A DNA stretch of 64,000 nucleotides from Phytohabitans flavus. Its GTDB lineage: Bacteria; Actinomycetota; Actinomycetes; Mycobacteriales; Micromonosporaceae. Each line of letters begins with the position of its first letter. Positions within the stretch are counted from its first letter, which is position 1. The stretch covers positions 4,758,001 to 4,822,000 of the forward strand of contig NZ_AP022870.1 in the NCBI RefSeq assembly GCF_011764545.1, written 5' to 3'. Positions 18,501 through 25,859 of this stretch are shown here, one piece after another. The translations under genes and the position numbers were made by a program. The notes beneath the pieces were generated by a model that was given only the letters and a program-made list of their open reading frames with translations, was not told where the DNA came from and did no database searches.

Positions 18501-19206
18501 GCAGCCGAAAACCACCATCGCGTACACGTACGACACGCTGAACCGGGTCGGGACCGGCGATGGCGGCGCGTTCGGGTACGACAGCGCGGGCAACCTGGAC
18601 GCCTTCCCGGACGGGACCGAGCAAGCCTTCGACGCCGCGGGACAGCTGAGGACCACGACCCCGGCCGATGGCACGGCGGTGACCTACGGCTACGACGAGC
18701 AGGGCAACCGCGCTTCGGTCACGACCGGCGCCGGCACCACCGACCTCAGCTACGACGAGGCCAACCACCTCACCGGGTACGGCGAGGACATCCAGTACAC
18801 CTACGACGGCACCGGCCAGCGAGCCAGCGCGACGGTGAACGGCAGCACGTCGACCTTCGCCTGGGACCACTCGACCTCTGTCCCATTGGTGCTCACCGAT
18901 ACCGCCAACTCCTACCTCTACGGCCCGAACGGCCAGCCCATCGCGCAGATCGGCCGCGACGGCACGGTCCGGTACCTGCACACCGACGCCCAGGGCAGCG
19001 TCCGCATGCTCACCGACGAGCGCGGCGGCACGGTGGAAACGCGCGGCTACGACGCCTTCGGCCGGCCGACCGGGCCAAGCGGCGGCTCTCCCCTGGGCTA
19101 CGCCGGTCAGTACACGGACCAGGGCACCGGATTCCAGTACCTGCACGCCCGTCACTACGATCCGGCCACCGGGCAGTTCCTCACCCGCGATCCCTCGCCG
19201 CGCTGA
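15577..19206 (+). CDS. RHS/YD-repeat cell-surface protein, frame broken near its end
   Basis: 1209 residues in this frame. A membrane or signal segment (about 5-25) is followed by a secretion-linked DUF6531-type segment (CGSTVNCATGVWWEETTDV to LTRTYRSDR, about 245-280). Some 25 YD repeats follow (for example YDHDAGTGDLLRL, YGYDEANNLVSV), then the RHS core YLHTDAQGSVRMLTD and GFQYLHARHYDPATGQFL. The repeats form a hollow shell that usually holds a C-terminal toxin. The frame stops at LTRDPSPR; the next frame continues LAALTRAPFSYAGNNPLN, so one C seems missing in the CCC run at 19192-19194. Read through, the protein would be about 1363 residues and end at 19667. Confidence 0.85.
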   Translation: MRIYFRRWPFLAVLKAIVLVIVLGTVTFENAPERPQPVALTYPVALRAAHQTTVSVRYGRLPSGWRPASGLATEAAGAAAPFRQCPQVGAATGCGALIEVTGTGAVAVRSDPGQRPYDGLSGATLVGVLNSSPAPVRELSLAADAQLFSFHTGGLCGVHDGAVPGGCPFGGTGFEGPGVTFARLGTDRRSGKVRFHPPLGPGATAYFALAQAPAASVAPAGSPTRAGEGGPPSRTRPMPSCGSTVNCATGVWWEETTDVSIAGRGAPLALTRTYRSDRADQDSRFGQGWVDSYGMSVSTDAGTAKVTEENGASLLFTSDGQGGYRAPPGLPATLIFRPGSGFEFRRYADGIRHLFTESGRLVQQSDAHGNTTHLTYDDDLLTRVTDPAGRTLRFGYLGGRVSTLEVVDRDTDLAARTWRYGYSGGDLTRVTDVRSKRTWTFGYDPGHRMVTARSPRGGIRSVTYDEAHRVKALVDPTGGQTSWSYRGDGAAPSGGTTTMTGPEGDVSVFEYASLELTAVTRGAGSRDAATTRYTYGPGALVSSVTDGNGHTTRYDHDAGTGDLLRLTDARGNTTTYRYDNPGEIAAVVNPLGATTEYRYDNGRLTAMVDAERQAVTYHYDSAAHPGDLKWIKGPDPDKDKQVTTLEYDDWGNVVSSTVYPHLEERATTNYTYDFAGNPTSVVDPLGGETRLTYNAAGQPEQLGAGTKAIRYDGNGNVEQATDHSGNVTRFTYDDADRPVMVIRADGSSTRTGYDRAGRVNLQVDAAGLPTKFTYDALDRVISVTDPLGRITRMGYDRAGNQTSLTDPAGRLTRYGYDEANNLVSVTQSRGDVPGIVYHYDEAGRLDSMDDGTGHTKYSYDRNDRLTGVTNGAGLTVRYTYDGAGNQVGLTYPAGTVRRTYDNADRLTTVTDWGGRTTEFEYDIAGNLTSQKYPNGIVTSYESAITSKLGDATKAEFGYNRDAANRISSATTEFDGQPKTTIAYTYDTLNRVGTGDGGAFGYDSAGNLDAFPDGTEQAFDAAGQLRTTTPADGTAVTYGYDEQGNRASVTTGAGTTDLSYDEANHLTGYGEDIQYTYDGTGQRASATVNGSTSTFAWDHSTSVPLVLTDTANSYLYGPNGQPIAQIGRDGTVRYLHTDAQGSVRMLTDERGGTVETRGYDAFGRPTGPSGGSPLGYAGQYTDQGTGFQYLHARHYDPATGQFLTRDPSPR

Positions 19207-19667
19207 CCCGCGCGCCGTTCTCGTACGCCGGTAACAACCCACTCAACGCCGCGGACCCGTCCGGCCTGTCCTGGTGGAACCCGATCGACCTGCTCAAGAA
19301 GGCCGCGTCCTTTGCGGTCCGGGCCGCCCGCTTCGTGATCTCGCACCTGGGCGACATCGTCGCCGGGGTGGTGTTCGGCAATTGCGAAGGCGCCCTCTTC
19401 GCGGCGGCGGTAGCGGTCAGAAGTCCGCTCGTGCTTTTCGCCACACCACTGTGCGGCGCGCTCGCCGGCGCGGCCGGCGGGGTCACCGACTACCTCGTCA
19501 CCGCCATCCAGACCCGCACCTTCTCCTGGTCCAGCCTCGGCACGGCGGCCAAGGACGGTGCGGCGGAGGGTTTCGCCCAAGCCACCGGCGAACTCATCGG
19601 CGGCCGCCTCGGCCGCCTCGGCCGCGGCCGCAAGCCCACCCCACCCTCCGCGACGCGAGCGGCCTAA
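19195..19667 (+). pseudogene. C-terminal tip of the RHS protein, displaced by the frameshift
   Basis: This frame carries on the RHS protein: the conserved junction FSYAGNNPLNAADPSG, then SWWNPIDLLKK and a hydrophobic, Gly/Ala-rich stretch (CGALAGAAGGVTDYLVTAIQT), and ends GRGRKPTPPSATRAA. Such Gly-zipper segments usually come before a toxin domain in actinomycete RHS proteins; here nothing that resembles a toxin follows, and no immunity gene is present. The TAA stop (19665-19667) is the target site of the IS element that follows. Confidence 0.7.
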
Positions 19668-20650
19668 GAGGGCATCTGATTCATAGATCGGGGGTTGTGT
19701 CCGCATTTATGGTGTCGTCGTCGCGCCAGGACGGGGTTGATTCGCCCGTCAGTCGCCGGGACATGGTGTCGATCATTGCCCAATGAATCATGGATCGGGA
19801 ACGCTGCGGGTTGGTTTCGTAGTCGCGGACCAGGCGGCGGTGCCACATCAGCCAGCCGAACGTACGCTCGACCGCCCAGCGCTTACGTTGTGGCTTGAAC
19901 CCGCGTTGCTGTGGGTCCTTGGTGACCACTTGCACGTCGATACCGTGCATCGCGCCGGCGTCAATGACGCTTTGCTTGTAGCCGGAATCCACCCAGGCCA
20001 CCGCGACCGCGGGGTACTGGTTGGCCACCTGTTCCACAACTACCCGGCCGCCGGCGGTGTCGTGGACACTGGCCGCGGTCACCAGGATCACCAGCAGCAG
20101 ACCCAGCACGTCGGAGGCGATGTGTCGTTTCCGCCCCTTGATCTTCTTCCCCGCATCGATACCTTGCGAATGCTCGGGCACGTTGCCAGAGGTCTTGACG
20201 GACTGCGCGTCCAGGATCGCCGCGGTGGGTTCGGCGTCCCGGCCCGCCGCTTGGCGGACCTTGCCCCGCAACGCGTCGTGGATCGCCTCGGTGAGGCCTT
20301 CCTTCTCCCACAACGCGAAGTAGCCATGCACCGTCTTGTACGGCGGGAAATCGTGCGGCAGATACTCCCACGGGATCCCGGTCCGATTCACGTACAGGAT
20401 CGCGTTCACGATCTCCCGCAGATCATGCTTTATCGGCGAGATCCCCAACCCGACCCGGCCCGCCCGCCACGCCGACAGCATCGGCTCGATCAACGCCCAC
20501 CGAGCGTCGGACAGGTCGGTGCCGTACGGACGGCGAGCAGTCGTCATTCACCCGACCTACCAAACCAACATCCACAATGGTGGGACGCCCTGTCAACCAC
20601 GGCCCGCCGTGTCTATACCAGATCATCACTAAATGGGATGAGATGCCCTC
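19668..20650 (-). mobile_element. Complete IS5-family insertion sequence, 983 bp, with TAA target duplication
   Basis: Terminal inverted repeats GAGGGCATCT (19668-19677) and AGATGCCCTC (20641-20650) bound an element with one transposase gene on the minus strand. The flanks are TAA on both sides (19665-19667 and 20651-20653), matching the TNA duplication of IS1031/IS427-type IS5 elements. The left TAA is the stop codon of the RHS gene. Both ends and the transposase look intact, so insertion is probably recent. Confidence 0.88.
19681..20547 (-). CDS. IS5-family transposase
   Basis: 288 residues. An N-terminal DUF4096-type region (YGTDLSDARWALIEPML, GIPWEYLPHDFPPY) is followed by the DDE catalytic core: ILDAQSVKTS, AWVDSGYK and the E in WAVERTFGWLMWHRRLVRDYE. 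All three acidic residues are present and there is no frame break, so it may be active. The gene fills most of the 983-bp element. Confidence 0.93.
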   Translation of the reverse strand: MTTARRPYGTDLSDARWALIEPMLSAWRAGRVGLGISPIKHDLREIVNAILYVNRTGIPWEYLPHDFPPYKTVHGYFALWEKEGLTEAIHDALRGKVRQAAGRDAEPTAAILDAQSVKTSGNVPEHSQGIDAGKKIKGRKRHIASDVLGLLLVILVTAASVHDTAGGRVVVEQVANQYPAVAVAWVDSGYKQSVIDAGAMHGIDVQVVTKDPQQRGFKPQRKRWAVERTFGWLMWHRRLVRDYETNPQRSRSMIHWAMIDTMSRRLTGESTPSWRDDDTINADTTPDL

Positions 20651-20722
20651 TAACTAGAAAGCGTTTGGAGTTGTGGTGCCCTCGGCGTCTTGTCTCGAAT
20701 AAAGGCCCAAAATCAAAGAAAG

Positions 20723-20995
20723 TTGGGCTACCGCGATGTCCGTTGTGGTCCGGACCGTCGCTCCCGCGGCCTCACCCTTCGCGGTTGCGCAAGCTCACCC
20801 CCCGGGTCGTGGTCGACCAACCACGACCTTCGCTGCCGAGTCCGCGCTCCGTCCAAACCAGACACGCGCCCAAAGGCGCTCGGTTTGCCTTGATCGGCGC
20901 GACGACGGGCCGCCGTCCGGCAGATCGTGGTACTGAGTTGCCCCTGGAGGGCAGTTGCATACCACGATCTCTCGCGTACACCAACCCCGCGTCCG
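20723..20995 (+). repeat. Dispersed repeat site A: M1 module plus M2 hairpin
   Basis: Between the IS end and acylphosphatase (20654-21036) there is no gene. M1 starts at 20723 (TTGGGCTACCGCGATGTCCG) and runs to about 20785, in the same direction as the RHS gene upstream. A spacer of about 130 bp that resembles site H follows. Next comes M2 (about 20921-20972), where GATCGTGGTA pairs with TACCACGATC around an inner GCCCC/GGGC pairing. Before the IS inserted, M1 began about 70 bp after the RHS stop. Confidence 0.8.
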
Positions 20996-21036
20996 ACGGC
21001 GATCCCGGGTCGGGCTCGGGGTTGGGCTTGGATCGC

Positions 21037-21305
21037 CTAACGTCGAATTTCGAAGACCACGTGCCCTTCCACCGGCTCATCGTGAACGTCGACGGCCGTG
21101 ACCCTGGCCCCGGACGGACCCCGACGGGACCAACTCACCAAATGCTCGACGCTCTCCGCTTCGCCTCGAAGACAGCCTCGACCCGGCCATCCGGTAGGTT
21201 GCGCACCCAACCGGCCACACCCTGCTGCCCGGCGACGCGGCGGCACGTATCACGGAAGAAGACGCCCTGCACGTCGCCCGAGACCAGCACCCGCCTACGG
21301 ATCAC
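21037..21305 (-). pseudogene. Acylphosphatase with a single-base frame break
   Basis: The N-terminal frame reads VIRRRVLVSGDVQGVFFRDT and AGWVRNLPDGRVEAVFE, holding the acylphosphatase signature with its substrate-binding Arg (FFRD) and the Asn of VRNLPDG. A different frame supplies the rest, GEAESVEHLVSWSRRGPSGA to VHDEPVEGHVVFEIRR, ending at a TAG (21037-21039). Adding one G to GAGGCG near 21170 joins them into 89 residues, the usual family length. The enzyme hydrolyses acyl phosphates in the cytoplasm. Likely intact in the organism; the start GTG 21305 has only a weak ribosome site. Confidence 0.8.
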
Positions 21306-21453
21306 CAGGTCACAGTACCGCCGCCCGCCTGCGTTTCCGTCAGGCTGGGTAGCCTTGCCGGCGGGTCCAAGGGCCTCCGAGTCGGGTGCGGCTCGCGCTG
21401 TGTCCGGGTGGCAGGTCAAGAACATCGATCAAGGTAGGGTCTTCATCCACGGC

Positions 21454-21636
21454 ATGGTGAAGGTGTCCGATCTTCCCGGTGCTGTCCGCGTCCGTCGCGC
21501 CGATGAGCTGCCAGACACCGTCGTCGGCGTCGTTGCCCTCGCGCTGGCACTGGCCCTACTTCCCTTCGTGGCGTTTACCAGCTGGCGCGGTTCAACGCTG
21601 CTTCGTCGACTCACCCGCCGGAATCAGTCGGCGTAG
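21454..21636 (+). CDS. Small putative membrane protein, possibly a remnant
   Basis: An ATG-started frame of 60 residues with one hydrophobic helix (VVGVVALALALALLPFVAFTSW) between charged ends. Its layout faintly recalls the last helix of FtsX-type permeases, where a charged stretch leads into a helix and then an Arg-rich tail. There is no clear ribosome site, and its 3' end overlaps the stop of the minus-strand gene at 21624. It may be a fragment left by a deletion, or not a gene at all. Confidence 0.3.
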   Translation: MVKVSDLPGAVRVRRADELPDTVVGVVALALALALLPFVAFTSWRGSTLLRRLTRRNQSA

Positions 21637-22358
21637 ACACGGTAGAGCCACCAGTCGTCGCGGATATGCGTCCACTCCTCGCCTGGCCAGATTGTCGGGG
21701 GTGGTGAGCTGGCGTCGGGCAGGTACACGTACGACCAGTGGTGCTGCCAGGAGTCGTCCTTGAGCGCTATGTCGATTCCTCCTTCCGCCTGGCGGAAGAT
21801 CTGTATGATCGCCACCCCGGACCGCTCGACGGCGGCTGTCACTTCGTCGAAGTCCGCCCGCGCCTCGGCGTCGAACCCCAGCGAGGCCCCACACTCTGGA
21901 GGCCCATCGCCGTAGCTGCCACGCGGATACTCCAGCTGGCGGCATGGCACCGGTGTCAGGCGGTAGTACGCGACCTGAAGCTCCTGGACCACGGGCAGCA
22001 CTTCCGTCTCCAGGCGGTCCACGTCCGCCTTCCGCCGGTACGGTCCGGGACCTTCGCCCGGGGCGAGGTCTTCCAGGGCCCGGATGGCAGTGCCTGCGGG
22101 CGCGGTCACGATGTCGAGGCCGGGCACGGGCAGCGGGCCGGCGAGCGCGAGCGCGACGTAGGCGGCGGTCGCGCCGGCCACGGCCTTGACGAAGTTTCGG
22201 CGACGGCGACGCAGCGCGGCGCGCGCCTGGGAGGTCACGGCTCGCCCGTCGAACTGTGCGATCGGCAGGCCCGGGGCGCCCGCGCGGAGGTAGGCCACGA
22301 CGGCGGCGTCGGACGGGCCGCCGCGCGGGGCGGCCGGCTGGCGGGTGGGGTCCATCAT
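21624..22358 (-). CDS. Single-pass membrane protein paired with a SigE-type sigma factor
   Basis: 244 residues with a charged N-terminal region ending ARAALRRRRRNFVKAVAG, one helix (about 58-77) and an outside domain with no motif I recognise (it holds two Cys, in PVPCRQLEY and GPPECGASLG). Its start ATG overlaps the stop of the sigma-factor gene by 4 bases, so the two are made together. Such downstream membrane partners of SigE-type factors often act as anti-sigma factors or sensors; no ZAS zinc motif is visible, so that role is inference from position. Confidence 0.6.
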   Translation of the reverse strand: MMDPTRQPAAPRGGPSDAAVVAYLRAGAPGLPIAQFDGRAVTSQARAALRRRRRNFVKAVAGATAAYVALALAGPLPVPGLDIVTAPAGTAIRALEDLAPGEGPGPYRRKADVDRLETEVLPVVQELQVAYYRLTPVPCRQLEYPRGSYGDGPPECGASLGFDAEARADFDEVTAAVERSGVAIIQIFRQAEGGIDIALKDDSWQHHWSYVYLPDASSPPPTIWPGEEWTHIRDDWWLYRVYAD

Positions 22359-22924
22359 TGCTGCCCTTTCGTGAGCAGGGTGCGCAACCGGGCCAGGGCC
22401 CGTGCGTTGTGCGACTTGACGGTGCCGATCGAGACGGCGAGCTCCTTGGCGGTCTCGGACTCGGTGAGGCCGAGCAGGTGCCGAAGCACCACCACCCGTC
22501 GCTGGGCCAGCGGCAGCTCGGCCAGGAGTCGGACGACCTCGTTGCGCCCGTCCACAGTGTCGGCATGGCTCGGCGTCGTGCCCTCGGGCAGCGTGTCCGG
22601 GGAAGTCAGGACCTCCAGACGGAGGCCGCGCCAGCGGTCGATCCTCAGGTTCACGAGCACCTTGCGGGCGTACGCCCGGGGATCGGTGCGGCGGGCCCGC
22701 TCCCAGGACCTGTAGGTGCGTTCGAACGTGGTCTGCACCAGGTCCTCGGCCTGACTCCGGTCGCCGGACAGCAGCAGGGCGACCCGGAGGAGGTACGGCC
22801 CGACGTCGGCCACGAACGCCTCAAACTGCTCATCTCGGCTCCCGGACAACTCGACCACCTCGGCGCGCGGGCGGGCGCCAGGCGGCGCGGTGGCCCCCGG
22901 GGCACTCACCGATTCGGCGTTCAC
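22355..22924 (-). CDS. SigE-family (ECF) RNA polymerase sigma factor
   Basis: 189 residues. Region 2 reads LRVALLLSGDRSQAEDLVQTTFERTYRSWERARRTDPRAY (about 46-85), and region 4 reads LLAELPLAQRRVVVLRHLLG to ETAKELAVSIGTVKSHNARALARL (about 130-175), the usual ECF pattern without region 3. The N-terminal 25 residues are low complexity. It would direct RNA polymerase to a small stress regulon. It is co-transcribed with the membrane protein downstream and lies 57 bp after the RamB-like gene on the same strand. Confidence 0.9.
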   Translation of the reverse strand: MNAESVSAPGATAPPGARPRAEVVELSGSRDEQFEAFVADVGPYLLRVALLLSGDRSQAEDLVQTTFERTYRSWERARRTDPRAYARKVLVNLRIDRWRGLRLEVLTSPDTLPEGTTPSHADTVDGRNEVVRLLAELPLAQRRVVVLRHLLGLTESETAKELAVSIGTVKSHNARALARLRTLLTKGQQ

Positions 22925-22981
22925 AGCCGATCGCCTCGCATGCTCATACCCTCCACCACGGCAGGACCCGCCGGATGGTTG

Positions 22982-24394
22982 TCACGCATCGACAGCGGTG
23001 TCAGCCCCGCGTCTTGAGGGGTACGGGATGAACGTGCTTCTGTTTTCGTCGAGGTCAAGGCTCCGGCCGATCGGTGCGGCGGCGCGTTGCGCGCAGGACA
23101 GCCGTTCGCAGGTTTTGCAGCCGGGGCCGATCGGGGTAGCGGCGCCTGTCGCGTCGAGGTCTCGGCCGTCGGAGTAGACGAGGCGGCTCGCGTGGCGGGT
23201 CTCGCAGCCGAGGCCGATCGCGAAGATCTTGCCGGGCTGGCGGAAGCCGCCGAGGTGGCGGGTCACGGTGCGGGCGATCCACAGGTAGCGCTGGCCGTCG
23301 GGCATGGCCGCGATCTGGGTCATGACCCGGCCGGGTGCGTTGAACGCCTCGTACACGTTCCACAAAGGACAGGTGCCACCCGAGCGGGAGAACGGGAATC
23401 CTGTGGCTGACTGGCGTTTGGACATGTTGCCGGCGCGGTCGACCCGCACGAACGAGAACGGCACGCCGCGGGCCTTGGGGCGCTGGAGGGTGCTCAGCCG
23501 ATGGCAGACGCTCTCCCAGCCCATCGCGAAGTGGTTGGTGAGCAGCTCGATGTCGTACCGCATGCTCTCGGCCGCGGTGAGGAAGCGCTGGTACGGGAAG
23601 ATGAGCGCGGCCGCGAAGTAGTTGGCCAAGCCGACCCGCATGAGGATCTGGGTCTGCACGTCGTCGACCTGCTCCTCCTCGATGACCTCGTCGATGATGT
23701 CGGCGCACTCGATCAGGCCGATCTGGGCGGCGATGCGGCTCGCCTCCTGGCCCGGGCGCAGCGACGTGGACAGGTACAGCGTGCGCGTCTCGGGCCGGTA
23801 GCGGTGCAGCTCGCCACCGAGTGCCGAGGCGTCCTCACGGGTGACCTGGATTCCGTGCCGCTCGGCGAGCCGGTCGGCCAGTACCGCGCGGGTCTCACCC
23901 CGCCGCACGCCGATCTTCTCCGCGAGGGCCTCGGCCGCCTCGTCGAGGTCGGGGATGTAGTTCTGCCGGCGGTAGAAGAAGTCGCTCACCTGGTCGTGCG
24001 GGCTCCGCCCGGCCACCAGCTCGCGGTCGCCGACGATCTCGGCCAGCTGGTCGTTTGCCTGCCGGTAACGGCGAAACAGCTCGATGACGGCCTCGGCCAC
24101 CTCGGGCAGCTTTGTGGCCAGCTCGGTCAGGTCGGACACCGTGACTCGCGGCGGCAGGGCTTCGCGCAAGTCGTGCACCAACCGTGGGGTGTCGTGTGGC
24201 GCGAAGAATGTGGTGTCGACGCCGAATAGCTCCGTGATGCGGATGAGCACCGGGACGGTCAGCGGCCGGGCGTCGTGCTCGATCTGGTTGAGGTAGCTGG
24301 CCGATATGCCGAGCTGCCGGGCCAGCTCGACCTGGCTGATCGTGCGGTCCTCGCGCAGGCGTCGCAGCCGCGCTCCGGCGAATGTCTTGGTCAC
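22982..24394 (-). CDS. ramB: RamB-like XRE/short-chain fatty acyl regulator of the glyoxylate shunt
   Basis: 470 residues. An N-terminal Cro/XRE helix-turn-helix (RTISQVELARQLGISASYLNQIE, about 15-40) is followed by an IrrE/DUF955-like middle and a C-terminal domain with Cys clusters (GGTCPLWNVYEAF and GPGCKTCERLSCAQR). This is the RamB layout: RamB controls aceA/aceB and acetate genes in Corynebacterium. I place the start at the GTG 24394 because GGAAGGA lies seven bases before it. It is divergent from aceA, the expected target, with TTTGCAAA-type sites in the spacer. Confidence 0.85.
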   Translation of the reverse strand: MTKTFAGARLRRLREDRTISQVELARQLGISASYLNQIEHDARPLTVPVLIRITELFGVDTTFFAPHDTPRLVHDLREALPPRVTVSDLTELATKLPEVAEAVIELFRRYRQANDQLAEIVGDRELVAGRSPHDQVSDFFYRRQNYIPDLDEAAEALAEKIGVRRGETRAVLADRLAERHGIQVTREDASALGGELHRYRPETRTLYLSTSLRPGQEASRIAAQIGLIECADIIDEVIEEEQVDDVQTQILMRVGLANYFAAALIFPYQRFLTAAESMRYDIELLTNHFAMGWESVCHRLSTLQRPKARGVPFSFVRVDRAGNMSKRQSATGFPFSRSGGTCPLWNVYEAFNAPGRVMTQIAAMPDGQRYLWIARTVTRHLGGFRQPGKIFAIGLGCETRHASRLVYSDGRDLDATGAATPIGPGCKTCERLSCAQRAAAPIGRSLDLDENRSTFIPYPSRRGADTAVDA

Positions 24395-24454
24395 GGGTGC
24401 TCCTTCCGCCGACCAGATCAGCACAGATTAGCAGCATTGAAAAGGGGCGCATTC

Positions 24455-24545
24455 GCAAGTTTGCAAAATGGCGCCGAGGCTTCTCAATAATTGGCTGTTT
24501 CCGTCCCTTTACCGGCCGTCACCTCGGATGCCAAGTTTTGCGACA
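24455..24545. promoter_or_regulatory. Candidate RamB-binding sites between ramB and aceA
   Basis: CGCAAGTTTGCAAAAT (24454-24469) contains the palindrome TTTGCAAA at 24460-24467; a weaker relative, AAGTTTTGCGACA, lies at 24533-24545. RamB sites in Corynebacterium have a TTTGCAA core. Position (spacer of 193 bp) and core fit; no binding evidence. Confidence 0.45.
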
Positions 24546-24587
24546 GGCCCCCGATACGCGATCGGGGAAGCACTGAAGGAGTGACCG

Positions 24588-25859
24588 ATGAACGCACCCG
24601 CGCGACGGTTGCAGGACGAGTGGACGGCCGACCCGCGTTGGCGTGGCGTCGAGCGGACCTACACGGCACAGGACGTGGTGCGCCTGCGCGGCGCGATCCA
24701 GGAGGAGCACACGCTCGCGCGGCGGGGCGCCGAGCGGCTGTGGGCGTTGCTGCACGACGAGCCGTACGTGCACGCGCTGGGCGCCCTGACCGGAAACCAG
24801 GCGGTGCAGATGGTTCGGGCCGGCCTCAAGGCGATCTACCTGTCCGGCTGGCAGGTCGCCGCGGACGCCAACCTCGCCGGGCACACGTACCCGGATCAGA
24901 GCCTCTACCCGGCCAACTCGGTGCCGGCGGTGGTGCGCCGCATCAACAACGCGCTGCTGCGGGCGGCGCAGATCACCACGGCGGAGGGTGTCGAGCCGCC
25001 GGTGGAGTGGCTCGCGCCGATCGTGGCTGACGCCGAGGCCGGGTTCGGCGGCGTGCTCAACGCGTACGAGCTGATGACCGCGATGATCGCCGCGGGTGCC
25101 GCCGGCGTGCACTGGGAGGACCAGTTGGCCTCCGAGAAGAAGTGCGGACACCTCGGCGGCAAGGTGCTGATCCCCACCGGCCAGCACATCCGCACGCTCA
25201 ACGCCGCCCGGCTCGCCGCCGACGTCGCCGGCGTCCCGACCGTGATCGTCGCGCGCACCGACGCGCAGGCGGCCACGCTCATCACCACGGACGTCGACGA
25301 GCGGGACCGGCCGTTCATCACGGGCGAGCGCACGGCGGAGGGCTTCTACCGGGTACGCGAGGGCATCGAGCCGTGCATCGCGCGGGGCATCGCCTACGCG
25401 CCGTACTCGGATCTACTGTGGATGGAGACGAGCACGCCGGACCTCGAGGTGGCCCGCCGCTTCGCCGAGGCGGTCAAGCGGCAGCACCCGGACCAGTTGC
25501 TCGCGTACAACTGCTCGCCGTCGTTCAACTGGCGAAAGCACCTCGACGACGCGACGATCGCCAAGTTCCAGCGCGAGCTGGGCCACATGGGGTACAAGTT
25601 CCAGTTCATCACGCTCGCCGGCTTCCACGCCCTGAACTACTCGATGTTCGACCTCGCCCGCGGCTACGCCACCACCGGCATGCCGGCCTATGTGGAGTTG
25701 CAGGAGCGGGAGTTCGCCGCCGAGGCCGCCGGCTACACCGCGGTCAAGCACCAGCGCGAGGTGGGTACCGGCTACTTCGACCTCGTCAGCACCGTCCTCA
25801 ACCCGGACGCCGAGACCACCGCCCTGCGTGGCTCCACAGAGGAAGCCCAATTCGCATGA
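24588..25859 (+). CDS. aceA: Isocitrate lyase
   Basis: 423 residues, the usual length. The active-site loop KKCGHLGGK is present with the catalytic Cys at 186, together with EDQLASEKKCGH, IVARTDAQAA and YNCSPSFNW. The enzyme splits isocitrate into glyoxylate and succinate in the cytoplasm, the first step of the glyoxylate shunt, needed for growth on acetate or fatty acids. The ATG at 24588 is preceded by GAAGGAG. Its stop overlaps the start of aceB by 4 bases. Confidence 0.97.
   Translation: MNAPARRLQDEWTADPRWRGVERTYTAQDVVRLRGAIQEEHTLARRGAERLWALLHDEPYVHALGALTGNQAVQMVRAGLKAIYLSGWQVAADANLAGHTYPDQSLYPANSVPAVVRRINNALLRAAQITTAEGVEPPVEWLAPIVADAEAGFGGVLNAYELMTAMIAAGAAGVHWEDQLASEKKCGHLGGKVLIPTGQHIRTLNAARLAADVAGVPTVIVARTDAQAATLITTDVDERDRPFITGERTAEGFYRVREGIEPCIARGIAYAPYSDLLWMETSTPDLEVARRFAEAVKRQHPDQLLAYNCSPSFNWRKHLDDATIAKFQRELGHMGYKFQFITLAGFHALNYSMFDLARGYATTGMPAYVELQEREFAAEAAGYTAVKHQREVGTGYFDLVSTVLNPDAETTALRGSTEEAQFA

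Noticed and set aside
16620..18900. Regular repeats inside the RHS region, checked as CRISPR or tandem DNA repeats
   Set aside because: They are degenerate YD peptide repeats in one coding frame, with no fixed-length spacers.
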